Shown in pieces: positions 1 through 8,580 of a DNA stretch of 28,225 nucleotides. Positions within the stretch are counted from its first letter, which is position 1; each line of letters opens with the position of its first letter. Location: IMG/VR virus record IMGVR_UViG_3300025928_000027, positions 1 to 28,225 of that record. One strand, 5' to 3'. Both the position numbers and the translations under genes were made by a program. The notes below the pieces were generated by a model that worked only from the letters and a program-made list of their open reading frames with translations, was not told the origin of the DNA and did not search any database. The stretch is from a virus.

Positions 1-82
1 GCTGCCTGCCCCCGGCTACGGGTCCCCCATTTTTATTGATCTTGCTCAACCCATAAGCGCCTGCGGCTGATCCCCGCAGGAA

Positions 83-116
83 GGAAGCCCCGGCAACCAG
101 AGATGCCGGGGCTTCC
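83..116. terminator. Perfect 13-bp hairpin upstream of the late operon
   Basis: Bases 83-95 are exactly complementary to 104-116, with an 8-nt loop (96-103). A smaller 7-bp hairpin (60-66 with 74-80) lies just before it. There is no U tract, but GC-rich hairpins of this type commonly end transcription in actinobacteria. It probably closes whatever lies left of the window and insulates the late genes. The first ATG of the HNH frame (103) falls on the loop/stem junction, which argues against that ATG being used. Confidence 0.55.
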
Positions 117-135
117 GCCATCTCTGGGAGTCGAA

Positions 136-819
136 GTGGAAGAACGACTGTGCCTTGGTTGCGGCGTGCCCTTGGAGATTGGTCCGCGAGACCGGAATCC
201 GAAGCGCTGGTGCAGCCAGAAGTGCCGAGTCTGGAAGACTCGCCACCCCGACGAGGTTCGTCCGATATCCCGGGCGTGCGGAACCTGCGGGGTCGACATC
301 TCCCACATGCAGCTTTCGGCACAGTTTTGTTCCAAGCGCTGCATTGAGGTAGTCCGAGGCCGGTGTCTAGCCGAGCCGCTGCCGGAGCGCACCTGCGAAC
401 TGCCCGAGTGCGGCGAGCGCTACCAGCCGCAACAGACCAACCAGCGAGCATGCTGCGAACGGCACGGCAAGGTGCTGTGGAATCGCGAGTCCCGGGCTGA
501 CGGCCGACAGAAGCCGGAGCCGTGGACCGAGGCGCGCAAGGAGCGGTGGAAGAAGCGCCAGCAGGCCAAGAAGGCCGCCTCGACCGGCCGCCCCGTGGTT
601 CGCGAGGCCATCGGCGACCGCGATGGCTGGATCTGCTACCTGTGCGAGCAGCCGATAGACCGCTCGCTGGTCTGGCCGGATCCAGAGAGTGCAACGACCG
701 ATCACGTCGTGCCCTTGAGTAAGGGCGGCGAGCACGACCCCGACAACGTCCGGATCACCCATGCGCGATGCAACTCCGCAAAGGGCGACCGGCTGCCCGA
801 CCAACTCCTGACTCGCTGA
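136..819 (+). CDS. HNH endonuclease with N-terminal zinc-finger clusters
   Basis: This is a 227-residue protein if it starts at GTG 136, which has GGGAG 5 nt upstream. The in-frame ATG at 103 is buried in a hairpin. The N-terminal half has three Cys clusters (C6/C9 with C26/C30; C48/C51 with C65/C69; C87/C92 with C106/C107) that look like small zinc-binding modules. A basic linker follows, then the HNH domain: C167-x2-C170, D189-H190, N204, and H209-x2-C212 followed by Asn. In cos-packaging phages such as HK97, an HNH protein encoded beside terminase assists cleavage of the packaging site. The position directly before both terminase genes suggests the same role here. A homing endonuclease is less likely at this conserved location. 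Confidence 0.85.
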   Translation: MEERLCLGCGVPLEIGPRDRNPKRWCSQKCRVWKTRHPDEVRPISRACGTCGVDISHMQLSAQFCSKRCIEVVRGRCLAEPLPERTCELPECGERYQPQQTNQRACCERHGKVLWNRESRADGRQKPEPWTEARKERWKKRQQAKKAASTGRPVVREAIGDRDGWICYLCEQPIDRSLVWPDPESATTDHVVPLSKGGEHDPDNVRITHARCNSAKGDRLPDQLLTR

Positions 820-861
820 GCGCAACGCCCGGCAACTGCCGCAACGGCATAGGAGAAGATG

Positions 862-1314
862 ATGAGTGGAATGGGGCCGCCGCCGAAGCCGGCGTCTCAG
901 CGTCGTCGCACCAACCCGACCATCGCCATGACCCGGCTGCCCGCCGAGGGTCGCCAGGGGGATCCGCCGCGCTGGCCGCTGACCGACGCCGGCTACGACT
1001 CCGAGGTCTGGGCCGAGCTGTGGTCAACGCCGCAGGCGGCAGCCTGGGAGCGTCTCGGCGTGGGTTGCGTGCGCATTGTCGCCCGCTACGTTGTTCTGCT
1101 CGCTGAGGCCGACGTCGGCGAGCCGAAGGCCGCGGCCGAGGTACGCCAGATCGAGGACCGCCTCGGCCTGTCGCCGCAGGCCATGCTCCGCCTCCGCTGG
1201 GAGATCGCTCCCGATGAGCTTGCCGAGGCCCGCGAACAGCGCTCGGCGCCGAAGCCCAAGACCAGCGTCCAGCGCCGCATGCACCTGGTGGATCCGGCCG
1301 CCGCGGGGCAGTAG
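862..1314 (+). CDS. terS: Terminase small subunit (probable)
   Basis: A basic 150-residue protein. AGGAG (851-855) lies 6 nt before ATG 862 and only 3 nt before the alternative ATG 859, so 862 is preferred. The N-terminus is Pro/Arg-rich and disordered. The middle is helical and ends in a segment, RLGLSPQAMLRLRW, common in actinophage small terminases, and the tail is basic. It is immediately followed by the large subunit: the TAG at 1312-1314 abuts the GTG at 1315, so the two are translationally coupled. Its role would be to recognise the packaging site and load the motor on DNA. The assignment rests on position, size and the short segment, because small subunits diverge strongly. Confidence 0.75.
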   Translation: MSGMGPPPKPASQRRRTNPTIAMTRLPAEGRQGDPPRWPLTDAGYDSEVWAELWSTPQAAAWERLGVGCVRIVARYVVLLAEADVGEPKAAAEVRQIEDRLGLSPQAMLRLRWEIAPDELAEAREQRSAPKPKTSVQRRMHLVDPAAAGQ

Positions 1315-2889
1315 GTGCCCTGGCGTGGCCCGGACTACGCCGGTGAGTTCCCGAGTTTGGGCTGGGAGGTCGGGGCGTGGATCCAAGATCACTGTGTTAT
1401 CCCCGACGGCGACCGCCTTGGCGAGCCGTACACGCTCACCGACGAGATGTGGGCCTTCCTCGCCTGGCACTACCGCCTGAAGCCAGCCGCGACCGCCGAG
1501 GATTGGGCCGCGGCGTGGGCCTACCGCCGGTCGCAGCTCGTCCGGCCTCAGAAGTGGGGCAAGGGCCCGCTCTCGGCGGCGATGATCTGCGCTGAGGCGG
1601 TCGGCCCGGTCAGATTCGCAGGCTGGGACGCGGCCGGAGAGCCGGTGGGCCAGCCCTGGGCGACGCCGTGGATCCAGGTCACCGCGACCAGCGAGGACCA
1701 GACCGACAACGTCTACCGCGCCTTGCAGCCGATGATTGAAGAGGGCCCGCTCGCCGAGCTGATCCCCGACACCGGCGTGACCCGCATCAACGTTCCCGGT
1801 GGCGGCATCATCGAGCCTGTCACCAGCAGCAAGAACGCCCGCCTCGGCCAGCGGCTCACCTTCGCAGTGCAGGACGAGACGCACTGCTGGACCCAGACCA
1901 ATGGCGGATGGGCGATCTCCGAAACGCAGCGCCGGAACCTCTCCGGCGTCGGCGGCCGGTCGGTCGAGACCACGAACGCCTGGGACCCGAGCGAGAACTC
2001 AGTCGCTCAGCGCACCTCTGAGTCCGCGGCGAAGGACATCTACCGCGACCACCGTGCAGCCCCGCCGGTGCCGCTGACGAACCGGGCCGAGCGTCGCCGG
2101 GCCCTGCGCATCGCCTACGGCGACTCGGCGAAGCGCCCCGGCGGCTGGGTCAGTATCGACCGTATCGACGGCGAGCTACTGGAGATCGCCGAGAAGGACC
2201 CGGCCCAGGCCGAACGCTTCTACCTGAACCGCATCGTGGCCGGCACCGGTTCGTGGCTGGCCCGCGACGAGTGGGACCTCCTGGCCGTCGACGACATGCA
2301 GCTGCCGCCCCGGCCGCGCATCGTGCTCGGCTTCGACGGCTCCGAGGTCGACGACTGGACCGGCATCCGTGCGGAGACGCTCGGCGGCTACCAGTTCACG
2401 CCGACCTACGGCCCGGACAACCGCCCGTGCTACTGGAACGCCGCGGAGTGGGACGGCCGCATGCCGCGGTTGGAGATCTCCACCGCGATGGACGACCTGA
2501 TGCGCCGCTATGACGTGGTGCGTGCCTACTGCGACGTCCGGTACTGGGAGACCGAGATCGACACCTGGGCCGCGAAGTACGGCGACCGCAAGGTAGTTCG
2601 CTGGTACACGCACCGCGAGGTCCCGATGCACGCGGCGGCCGAGCGCATGGTGACCGACGTCCGCAAGGACGGCACGACCTTCCGCCATGACGGCTGCCCG
2701 GTCACCGGGGCGCACGTGGCCAACGCCCGCAAGTCGGCCCGGCCCTCGGATCGCTACGTGCTCCGCAAGGCCTCCGTGGAGCAGAAGATCGACCTCGCCA
2801 TCTGTTCGATCCTCGCCCACGAGGCCGCGGGCGATGCGATCGCGGCCGGCCTGGCCACCGTCAAGCAGCACTACGTCTACACGGGATGA
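1315..2889 (+). CDS. terL: Terminase large subunit
   Basis: A 524-residue DNA-packaging motor: an ATPase that translocates DNA plus a nuclease that cuts concatemers. The ATPase part has an atypical Walker A region, RPQKWGKGPLSA (77-88), where the usual GK[S/T] reads GKG. Walker B is LTFAVQDETH (181-190), with D187 and catalytic E188. The C-terminal nuclease shows the expected acidic positions, including D341 in GFDGSEVDDW and D407 in AYCDVRYWE. The GTG start directly abuts the small-subunit stop. The length is normal for the family and the frame is unbroken. The variant P-loop is one I associate with actinophage terminases, so loss of activity is not implied. Confidence 0.93.
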   Translation: MPWRGPDYAGEFPSLGWEVGAWIQDHCVIPDGDRLGEPYTLTDEMWAFLAWHYRLKPAATAEDWAAAWAYRRSQLVRPQKWGKGPLSAAMICAEAVGPVRFAGWDAAGEPVGQPWATPWIQVTATSEDQTDNVYRALQPMIEEGPLAELIPDTGVTRINVPGGGIIEPVTSSKNARLGQRLTFAVQDETHCWTQTNGGWAISETQRRNLSGVGGRSVETTNAWDPSENSVAQRTSESAAKDIYRDHRAAPPVPLTNRAERRRALRIAYGDSAKRPGGWVSIDRIDGELLEIAEKDPAQAERFYLNRIVAGTGSWLARDEWDLLAVDDMQLPPRPRIVLGFDGSEVDDWTGIRAETLGGYQFTPTYGPDNRPCYWNAAEWDGRMPRLEISTAMDDLMRRYDVVRAYCDVRYWETEIDTWAAKYGDRKVVRWYTHREVPMHAAAERMVTDVRKDGTTFRHDGCPVTGAHVANARKSARPSDRYVLRKASVEQKIDLAICSILAHEAAGDAIAAGLATVKQHYVYTG

Positions 2890-2898
2890 GGTGAGCCG

Positions 2899-4371
2899 GT
2901 GGCCACACTGGAGCAGGCCCGCCAGCTCGTCGATACCCTGTCGGCCGAGCTGGCGCGGCGTACCGGCGATATCCGGCGCCACCACGACTACTACACCGGC
3001 CAGCACAATCTGCGCTTCGCCTCGGACGAGTTCGCCGACTACTTCTCCAAGCGCTACCGCGGCTTCGCGGACAACTGGGTCCAGGTCGTCGCCGATGCCC
3101 CGGTGGAGCGGCTCACCGTGACCGGCATCCAGGCTGCGGGCGCTGAGATCGCCGACACCGACACCTGGGAAGTCTGGCAGCGCAACGACCTGGACTCGGA
3201 ATCACAGCTCGGCTTCCTATCCTCGGTGCTCGGCGCCCGCACCTTCATGCTGGTCTGGGGCGATCCGAAGAACCCCGACACGCCGATCGTCACCTTCGAG
3301 GACGCCTCCTCGGCGATCATCCTGTACGAGCCCGGGTCCCGAACTCGGCGCCGTGCGGCGATGAAGCGCTGGCAGGACGGCTTTGGCGAGCACGCAACGC
3401 TCTACCTGCCCGACGAGGTGTGGAAGTTCACCCGGGCCCCGCAGAACCTCATCATCAAGCCTCCGCTGCTGGCGGCGGCTGACGAGGAGGTGCGGCCATG
3501 GATGCCGCGCGACGTCGGCGACGAGCCGAACCCGCAGCGCAACCCGATGGGCGTCGTGCCGATGCGCGAGCTGCCCAACCGCCCGATGCTCGTCGATCAG
3601 CCGATCTCGGACGTGGCAGGCACGATTGCCATGCAGGACGTCATCAACCTGCTGTGGGCCCAGTTGCTCACCGCCTCGGACTACGCCTCGCTTCAGCAGC
3701 GCATCGTCTTGGGCGCGGACCTGCCGAAGATGCCGATCCTGGACGACAACGGCCAGCAGGTCGGCGTGAAGCCGGTCGCGCTGTCCAAGTTCATCAAGGA
3801 GCGCGTCCTGTGGCTGGAAGACCCCGATGCGAAGGTGGCCAGCTGGCAGGCCGCTGACCTGAAGGCGTTCACCGACGTCATAGAGGTCGCAGTCGGGCAC
3901 CTGGCTGCGCAGACGCGTACCCCGCAGCACTATCTCATCGGCAAGATGGCCAACCTGTCCGGCGATGCTATGGCCGCGGCCGAGACCGGTGTGGTGAAGA
4001 AGGCTCAGGAGAAGCAGCTTTGGTACGGCGCCGGAATCCGCGGCGCTGCCGAGCTGATCGCTCTGGCCCGCGGCGAGACAGCCAAGGCTCGCGCGATGGC
4101 TGCCGGCCGGGTGCTGTGGGCCGATGCCGAGTCGCGGAACATCGGCCAGCTCACCGATTCGCTGCTGAAGCTGCGTCAGATCGGCTTCCCGTTCCAGTTC
4201 CTGGCGCTGCGGTTCGGCTTGACGCCGACCGAGGTCGCGCAGCTGGTCGAGATGCGCGAGTCCGAAGCCGCGATGGACCCGGTCAACGCGCTGATGAACC
4301 AGGCGAACCCGGCCGCCGGAGTGGACTCCGAGACCGGCGCTGACGCCGAGCAGGACAGCGAAGCCGCCTGA
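2899..4371 (+). CDS. Portal protein (SPP1 gp6-like)
   Basis: A 490-residue protein starting at GTG 2899 with GAGGTGA just upstream (2888-2894). Portal proteins form the dodecameric ring at one capsid vertex through which DNA enters and to which the neck attaches. The N-terminal part (roughly residues 1-130) has the aromatic, acidic character of gp6-type portals (RHHDYYTGQHNLRFAS; DNWVQVVADAP). The middle has the wing and stem segments, followed by a segment resembling the portal tunnel-loop region (HYLIGKMANLSGDA). The C-terminus is acidic. It lies between the large terminase and the MuF-like gene, the standard order in tailed phages. Confidence 0.9.
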   Translation: MATLEQARQLVDTLSAELARRTGDIRRHHDYYTGQHNLRFASDEFADYFSKRYRGFADNWVQVVADAPVERLTVTGIQAAGAEIADTDTWEVWQRNDLDSESQLGFLSSVLGARTFMLVWGDPKNPDTPIVTFEDASSAIILYEPGSRTRRRAAMKRWQDGFGEHATLYLPDEVWKFTRAPQNLIIKPPLLAAADEEVRPWMPRDVGDEPNPQRNPMGVVPMRELPNRPMLVDQPISDVAGTIAMQDVINLLWAQLLTASDYASLQQRIVLGADLPKMPILDDNGQQVGVKPVALSKFIKERVLWLEDPDAKVASWQAADLKAFTDVIEVAVGHLAAQTRTPQHYLIGKMANLSGDAMAAAETGVVKKAQEKQLWYGAGIRGAAELIALARGETAKARAMAAGRVLWADAESRNIGQLTDSLLKLRQIGFPFQFLALRFGLTPTEVAQLVEMRESEAAMDPVNALMNQANPAAGVDSETGADAEQDSEAA

Positions 4372-4379
4372 GCGCCGCC

Positions 4380-5330
4380 GTGGACGCCTGGACGATTGCC
4401 CGGCGCCATGCCGCATACCGGCGCCGTACCGCCGCAGCTGCGACCACAGCGGCCGAACGCGCCTGGCGCGCCATGGACCCCGCCTCTCTGGCCGGGTCCT
4501 GGTCCCTGGCCAAGCCGCGGATCCTTGCCGCAGTCGCCGCCGGCCAGCGTGTGGCGGCGGACACCGCCAGCGCCTACGTCGCCGACATGGTCAGCGCGCA
4601 GGGCGGTACCTCGACGGCGACGCAGCAAGTCGACGCCTCCGCGTTCGCCGGAACCGCCGCTGACGGCCGACCGCTTGCCGACCTGCTTCAGCTCCCGATT
4701 GCCACGGTCTACAGCCGGCTTTCGCAGGGCATGGGCGTCCGGCAGGCGCTGAACCTCGGCGGGGGCCTGCTGTCGCTGCTTGCCGATACCGAGGTGGCCG
4801 ACGCTGGCCGCGGTGCCGATTCGGTGGCGATGGCTGCCGAGACGAGTGTCGAGGGCTTCATCCGGGTGGTCTCCGGGTCCGCGTGTGGTCGCTGCGCCAT
4901 CCTGGCCGGCCGTTGGTACCGCTGGAACGCCGCTTTCGATCGGCATCCTCACTGCCACTGCCAGCAGGTTCCGGCCACGGACCGCGAGCGCATGGCGCCG
5001 CACCTGACTGATCCGCACAGCTACTTTGACTCGCTCAGCCGTGCCGAGCAGGACCGCGCGTTCACCGTGGCCGGCGCTCAGGCGATCAGGGACGGTGCGG
5101 ACATTTTCCAGGTGGTCAATGCCCGCCGCGGCATGTCCACCGTGACGACGTTCGGCAGGCAGCTGTCGACGACCACCGAGGGCGTCACTCGCCGCGGATT
5201 CGCCGGCCAGCGCATGCGTGCGGCCGGTGTGTCATCTCCGGTCCGGCTGACGCCGCAGGCCATCTATGAGCTGGCCTCCGACCGCGCCGAGGCGATCCGG
5301 CTTCTGTACCGGTTCGGCTACCTCCTTTAG
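4380..5330 (+). CDS. MuF-like minor capsid / head morphogenesis protein
   Basis: A 316-residue protein starting at GTG 4380, 8 nt after the portal stop. Its first half is a helical, Ala-rich region. Around residues 165-200 there is a dense metal-binding-like cluster (C169-x2-C172, then H189, H191, C192, H193, C194). Cys/His clusters of this kind occur in actinophage MuF-type proteins encoded after the portal. Such proteins are minor head components carried in few copies per virion and probably contact the portal. No toxin domain or capsid protease motif is visible at the C-terminus. The assignment rests on position plus the Cys/His signature. Confidence 0.72.
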   Translation: MDAWTIARRHAAYRRRTAAAATTAAERAWRAMDPASLAGSWSLAKPRILAAVAAGQRVAADTASAYVADMVSAQGGTSTATQQVDASAFAGTAADGRPLADLLQLPIATVYSRLSQGMGVRQALNLGGGLLSLLADTEVADAGRGADSVAMAAETSVEGFIRVVSGSACGRCAILAGRWYRWNAAFDRHPHCHCQQVPATDRERMAPHLTDPHSYFDSLSRAEQDRAFTVAGAQAIRDGADIFQVVNARRGMSTVTTFGRQLSTTTEGVTRRGFAGQRMRAAGVSSPVRLTPQAIYELASDRAEAIRLLYRFGYLL

Positions 5331-5379
5331 ACCCGGCCCCGCGCAAGGCGGTGCCCCGACTCCTGCAACGGGAGCCACC

Positions 5380-6021
5380 ATGACCGACGCCAACGACGAT
5401 CTCGACGCCACGCAGGATGAAGCCGCTGACGAGGCGGCCGAGTCCGAGGAGGAGTCGGGCCAGGTCGAGGGTGAGGACGCGCTCGGCGACGCCGGGAAGC
5501 GCGCCCTGGACAAGATGAAGGCCGATCTACGGGCCGAGAAGGCGCGGCGCAAGGCCGCGGAGAACGAGGCTGCGGCACTGAAGGCCTCGAAGAGTGACGC
5601 CTCCGATGACGGCAAGTCCGACCTGGATGCCGTCCGCACCGAGGCCTTGAAGCAGGCCCGCGCCGAGACGCTGCGCGAGCGCGCCCTGGACCGGCTCGAA
5701 GCCCGCGCCGGCCGGAAGTTCAACGACTCCGCCGATGCCCGCGCGCACCTGGCCTCCCGTGTCGAGGACTTCATCGACGGCGAGCAGATCGATGCCGCGG
5801 CCATTGACGAGGCCCTGACCGAACTCCTGGAGGCCAAGCCATATCTGGCCGCCGAGGGCGCAAAGCCCCGGTTCGAAGGGACTGCCGACAACGGGGCCCG
5901 CAAGGGTGCCTCGGGCCCGAAGCAGCTCGGCAAGGCCGACCTGGCGCGCATGAGCGCCGATCAGATCGTCGCAGCCCAGAAGGCCGGCCAGTTCGACGAA
6001 TACCTGGCCACTGAAACCTAG
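5380..6021 (+). CDS. Capsid scaffolding protein
   Basis: A 213-residue protein starting at ATG 5380, with GGGAG (5370-5374) 5 nt upstream. The frame stays open further upstream, but that part overlaps the previous gene and has no ribosome site. The composition is that of a scaffold: a very acidic, disordered N-terminus (about 45 residues), then charged Ala-rich helices with coiled-coil character, and a short basic and hydrophobic tail that would bind the coat protein. It directly precedes the major capsid gene, as expected. Scaffolds fill the procapsid and leave or are degraded at maturation; no protease motif is seen here. Confidence 0.85.
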   Translation: MTDANDDLDATQDEAADEAAESEEESGQVEGEDALGDAGKRALDKMKADLRAEKARRKAAENEAAALKASKSDASDDGKSDLDAVRTEALKQARAETLRERALDRLEARAGRKFNDSADARAHLASRVEDFIDGEQIDAAAIDEALTELLEAKPYLAAEGAKPRFEGTADNGARKGASGPKQLGKADLARMSADQIVAAQKAGQFDEYLATET

Positions 6022-6029
6022 GAGCACCC

Positions 6030-6884
6030 GTGTCCATCAAGCTGTTCAAGCCCGAGATCTGGTCGGCGAACCTGTTGGTCGCCGCCCGGAACGCCCTCGT
6101 GTATGGCGGCCCCGAGGTCGTGAACCACGACTACGAGGGCGACATTTCCGAGTACGGCGACACGGTCCGGATCACCTCGATCTCGCGGCCGTCCATCGGC
6201 ACCTACGTGCCGAACAGCACCGTCATCACGCCCGAGCAGATCACCGATGCGCAGCGTACGCTGACGATCGACCAGGCGAAGTACTTCGCCTTCTCGGTCG
6301 ATGACGTGGACGCCCGCCAGGCCCGCGCGAACGTGATCCCGCAGGCCATGTCCGAGGCCGCCTACGCGATGGCCAACACGGTCGACCAGTACATCGCGTC
6401 GTTCTACACCCAGATCCAGTCCGCGAACGCGCTGGGCTCGATCACGGTCAACTCCTCGACCACGCCGACCGACGCCTACGACAAGGTGCTGGTCCCGCTG
6501 AAGATCAAGCTGGACCGCGCGAACGTCCCGACCAACGGCCGGTACACGATCATCACCCCCGAGATGCACGGCTGCCTGCTGCGCGACGGCCGCTTCATCA
6601 AGGTCTCCGAGTCCGGCACCGACGAGGCGCTGCGCAACGGCATGGTCGGCCGCGCGGCCGGCTTCAACATCATGCTGTCGAACAACGCGCCGAACACCAC
6701 CGGCTCGGAGTACGCCATCACGGCGGGCGTGCAGTCGGCGATCTCGCTGGCGATGCAGATCGCCAAGACCGAGGCCTACCGCCCGCAGTCGTCCTTCTCC
6801 GACGCCGTCAAGGGTCTGAACCTGTACGGCGCGAAGGTGCTGCGTCCCGACTTCCTGGCCTCGGCCCTCGTCACGGTCTCCTGA
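6030..6884 (+). CDS. Major capsid protein
   Basis: A 284-residue coat protein starting at GTG 6030 after AGGAG (6020-6024). The pattern fits the P22-coat-like branch of the HK97 fold: an N-arm followed by a segment on symmetry and surface loops (GGPEVVNHDYEGDISEYGDTVRI), a long helical spine (about residues 100-135), and a C-terminal beta/helix region containing FNIMLSNN. There is no N-terminal delta domain or protease site, consistent with the separate scaffold gene just upstream. It forms the icosahedral shell. Codon use is strongly GC-biased and regular, as expected for a highly expressed gene. Confidence 0.88.
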   Translation: MSIKLFKPEIWSANLLVAARNALVYGGPEVVNHDYEGDISEYGDTVRITSISRPSIGTYVPNSTVITPEQITDAQRTLTIDQAKYFAFSVDDVDARQARANVIPQAMSEAAYAMANTVDQYIASFYTQIQSANALGSITVNSSTTPTDAYDKVLVPLKIKLDRANVPTNGRYTIITPEMHGCLLRDGRFIKVSESGTDEALRNGMVGRAAGFNIMLSNNAPNTTGSEYAITAGVQSAISLAMQIAKTEAYRPQSSFSDAVKGLNLYGAKVLRPDFLASALVTVS

Positions 6885-6915
6885 CCGTCGACCGATCGAA
6901 ACGGAGACCTGAACC

Positions 6916-7305
6916 ATGGCTCGTACGGCAGTGGCCTACTCGGCCTTCACCTACAACGCTTCCACGGCCGACCCGGCCGGTACCGCACTGAACGCCGGCA
7001 CCGGCAACGGCCACGTCATCCCCGCGGCCGGCCCCGGCGCGCAGGCCGAGCCGGAGAAGACGCTCCTGCGCGTCGTCGTCGGCACGACCGGCGGCAACAT
7101 CACCGTCAAGGCGGGCACGCAGCCGCTGGCGATCGCCTCCGGTCAGGGCGACCTCGTCGTCGCCGTCGCCAACTCGGCGACCGCGTGGATCGGCCCGTTC
7201 GACTCCGGCCGCTTCCTCCAGGCGGACGGCTCGATGCTGGTCGACGTCGCTACCGGCGTCGTTCCCGGCACCATCACCGCCTTCAAGGTGCCGCGCCATG
7301 CCTGA
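6916..7305 (+). CDS. Small beta-rich head decoration-like protein
   Basis: A 129-residue protein with ATG 6916 preceded by a purine-rich GGAGA (6903-6907). It is Gly/Ala/Thr/Val-rich with alternating hydrophobic residues, predicting a compact beta sandwich (for example ITVKAG, then ATAWIGPFDSGRFLQADG). Because it directly follows the coat gene it may decorate the capsid. Its second half resembles the product of 9381-9719 in the tail region: ITV, then an Ala-rich strand, an aromatic turn, and a final strand ending in basic residues. It overlaps the next gene by 8 nt (ATGCCTGA). I do not recognise a named family. Confidence 0.65.
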   Translation: MARTAVAYSAFTYNASTADPAGTALNAGTGNGHVIPAAGPGAQAEPEKTLLRVVVGTTGGNITVKAGTQPLAIASGQGDLVVAVANSATAWIGPFDSGRFLQADGSMLVDVATGVVPGTITAFKVPRHA

Positions 7306-7615
7306 GAACGGCGCCGACGAGCGCGACTACGGCTACTTCCGCGGCGAGGGCGGCACGGTGTTCAAGCTGGACCTGCCGGTCCACGAGACCATCGCCGAGC
7401 GGATCGCCAAGAGGGAGATCCACCGCGTCAACGAGGACGGCTCGCCGTTCGTCGAGGCGGAGACCGAGGCCGAGACCGCGTCGGCCAGCGCGCCGCCGGC
7501 CAGCGCGCCCAAGGCGGCATGGGTGGCCTGGGCTGTCTCCCAGGGAGCCGACCAGGCTACGGCCGAGGGAATGACCAAGCTGAACCTCATCGGCGAGTAC
7601 GGCGGCGGCGAGTAG
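7298..7615 (+). CDS. Small acidic protein of the head module, unknown function
   Basis: A 105-residue protein whose ATG overlaps the end of the decoration-like gene (ATGCCTGA), so it is translationally coupled. It has an N-terminal part of about 45 residues, then a Glu/Thr/Ala/Pro-rich flexible linker (about 50-70). It ends in a small helical motif of the form KAAWVAWAVSQGADQATAEG followed by a TKLNLI segment. That ending is familiar from small proteins in actinophage head modules and looks like a short peptide- or nucleic-acid-binding helix pair. No function is established. Its partnership with the preceding gene is mirrored by the pair at 9381-10012. Confidence 0.65.
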   Translation: MPENGADERDYGYFRGEGGTVFKLDLPVHETIAERIAKREIHRVNEDGSPFVEAETEAETASASAPPASAPKAAWVAWAVSQGADQATAEGMTKLNLIGEYGGGE

Positions 7616-7618
7616 CCC

Positions 7619-8188
7619 GTGAGCCTGGCGCCGCTGGCTACTCAGACCGACGTCGCCACATGGGGCTACACGCTGCCCGCGGGGCAGGCCGATGCGCTGC
7701 TGGCGCGTGCGTCGGTGCGGCTTCGGCGGGCTGCCAGGGAGTCGATTTCGGTCTCGACGGTCACCGTTCAGGTGGATGTGGACCGCGGGTTCGTGGAGCT
7801 TCCGGCGCCACCGGTGGTCTCCGTGTCGGACGTTCAGGCCGTCGGCGATCTCGGCGTGCTGACGCCACTGATCCAGGGAACCGACTGGTGGTGGGACGGC
7901 GAGCGTGTTGTTCTGACCTGCCAGCAGCCCCGCGTCTTCCGCGTCCAGGCGACCTACTCGCGCGGCCGGACGATCATCCCCGAGGGAGTCGTCGAGCTCT
8001 GCTGCCAGGTCGCGGTCCGGATGTCTCTGACGCCGGCCGGGATGGATATCGGCATCCGTGAGCGCAAGGTAGACGACTACTCGGAGACCTACGCCGTGGA
8101 GATGATCGACGCAGCAGGCAACCTGCTGCCTGGCGAGCTCTCGGCGCTGCATGACGCGCTCGGCACCCGGAACGTCTGGCTCACCTGA
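7619..8188 (+). CDS. Head-to-tail adaptor (connector) protein
   Basis: A 189-residue protein starting at GTG 7619, three nt after the previous stop. It begins with a helical stretch containing ATQTDVATWGYTLP and the helix ADALLARASVRLRRAA, typical of gp15/HK97 gp6-type adaptors that dock under the portal. A beta-rich middle follows (V-rich strands to about 110), then a C-terminal helical region. The order capsid, adaptor, stopper, gp10-like, terminator is conserved in siphophages. The stop overlaps the next ATG by one nt (TGATG). Confidence 0.78.
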   Translation: MSLAPLATQTDVATWGYTLPAGQADALLARASVRLRRAARESISVSTVTVQVDVDRGFVELPAPPVVSVSDVQAVGDLGVLTPLIQGTDWWWDGERVVLTCQQPRVFRVQATYSRGRTIIPEGVVELCCQVAVRMSLTPAGMDIGIRERKVDDYSETYAVEMIDAAGNLLPGELSALHDALGTRNVWLT

Positions 8189-8580
8189 TGTCCGAGCTCG
8201 CCGACTTCATCACCCGCGGTCGCGACTGGCATCCACAGGTGATGCTCGACGCCTGCACGGTCACGCGCTCCGGGACGCGCACCTACAACCCGGTGACGCA
8301 GCAGTACTCCGAGACCGACACGACCGTCTATTCCGGCCCGTGCCGTATCAAGATCTGGCGCGGCCAGGACGAGCAGGCGGCCGATACGGAGGTCAACGTC
8401 CAGAGGTACTACCTCGACCTCCCGCTGTCCGACACGGCCCCGGACGTTCGCCGCCGCGACACGGTCACCATCACGGCTTCGCTCAACGCCGCGCTGGTGG
8501 GCCGCGTCCTGATCCTTACCAACGCCGAGGCGGAGACGACGGACACCGCGTTTCGCATCACGTGTGAGTTCGCGCAGTGA
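8188..8580 (+). CDS. Head closure (stopper) protein
   Basis: A 130-residue protein starting at ATG 8188 (TGATG overlap). After a short N-terminal helix it is almost entirely beta: CTVTRSGTRTYNP, then YSGPCRIKIWRG, then strands ending in a hydrophobic hairpin (VGRVLILTNAEAET). Small beta-barrel proteins at this place form the stopper ring that plugs the connector after packaging. The layout resembles actinophage proteins classed as DUF6093, but this is from memory. GTGA overlap with the next gene indicates coupled translation. Confidence 0.72.
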   Translation: MSELADFITRGRDWHPQVMLDACTVTRSGTRTYNPVTQQYSETDTTVYSGPCRIKIWRGQDEQAADTEVNVQRYYLDLPLSDTAPDVRRRDTVTITASLNAALVGRVLILTNAEAETTDTAFRITCEFAQ

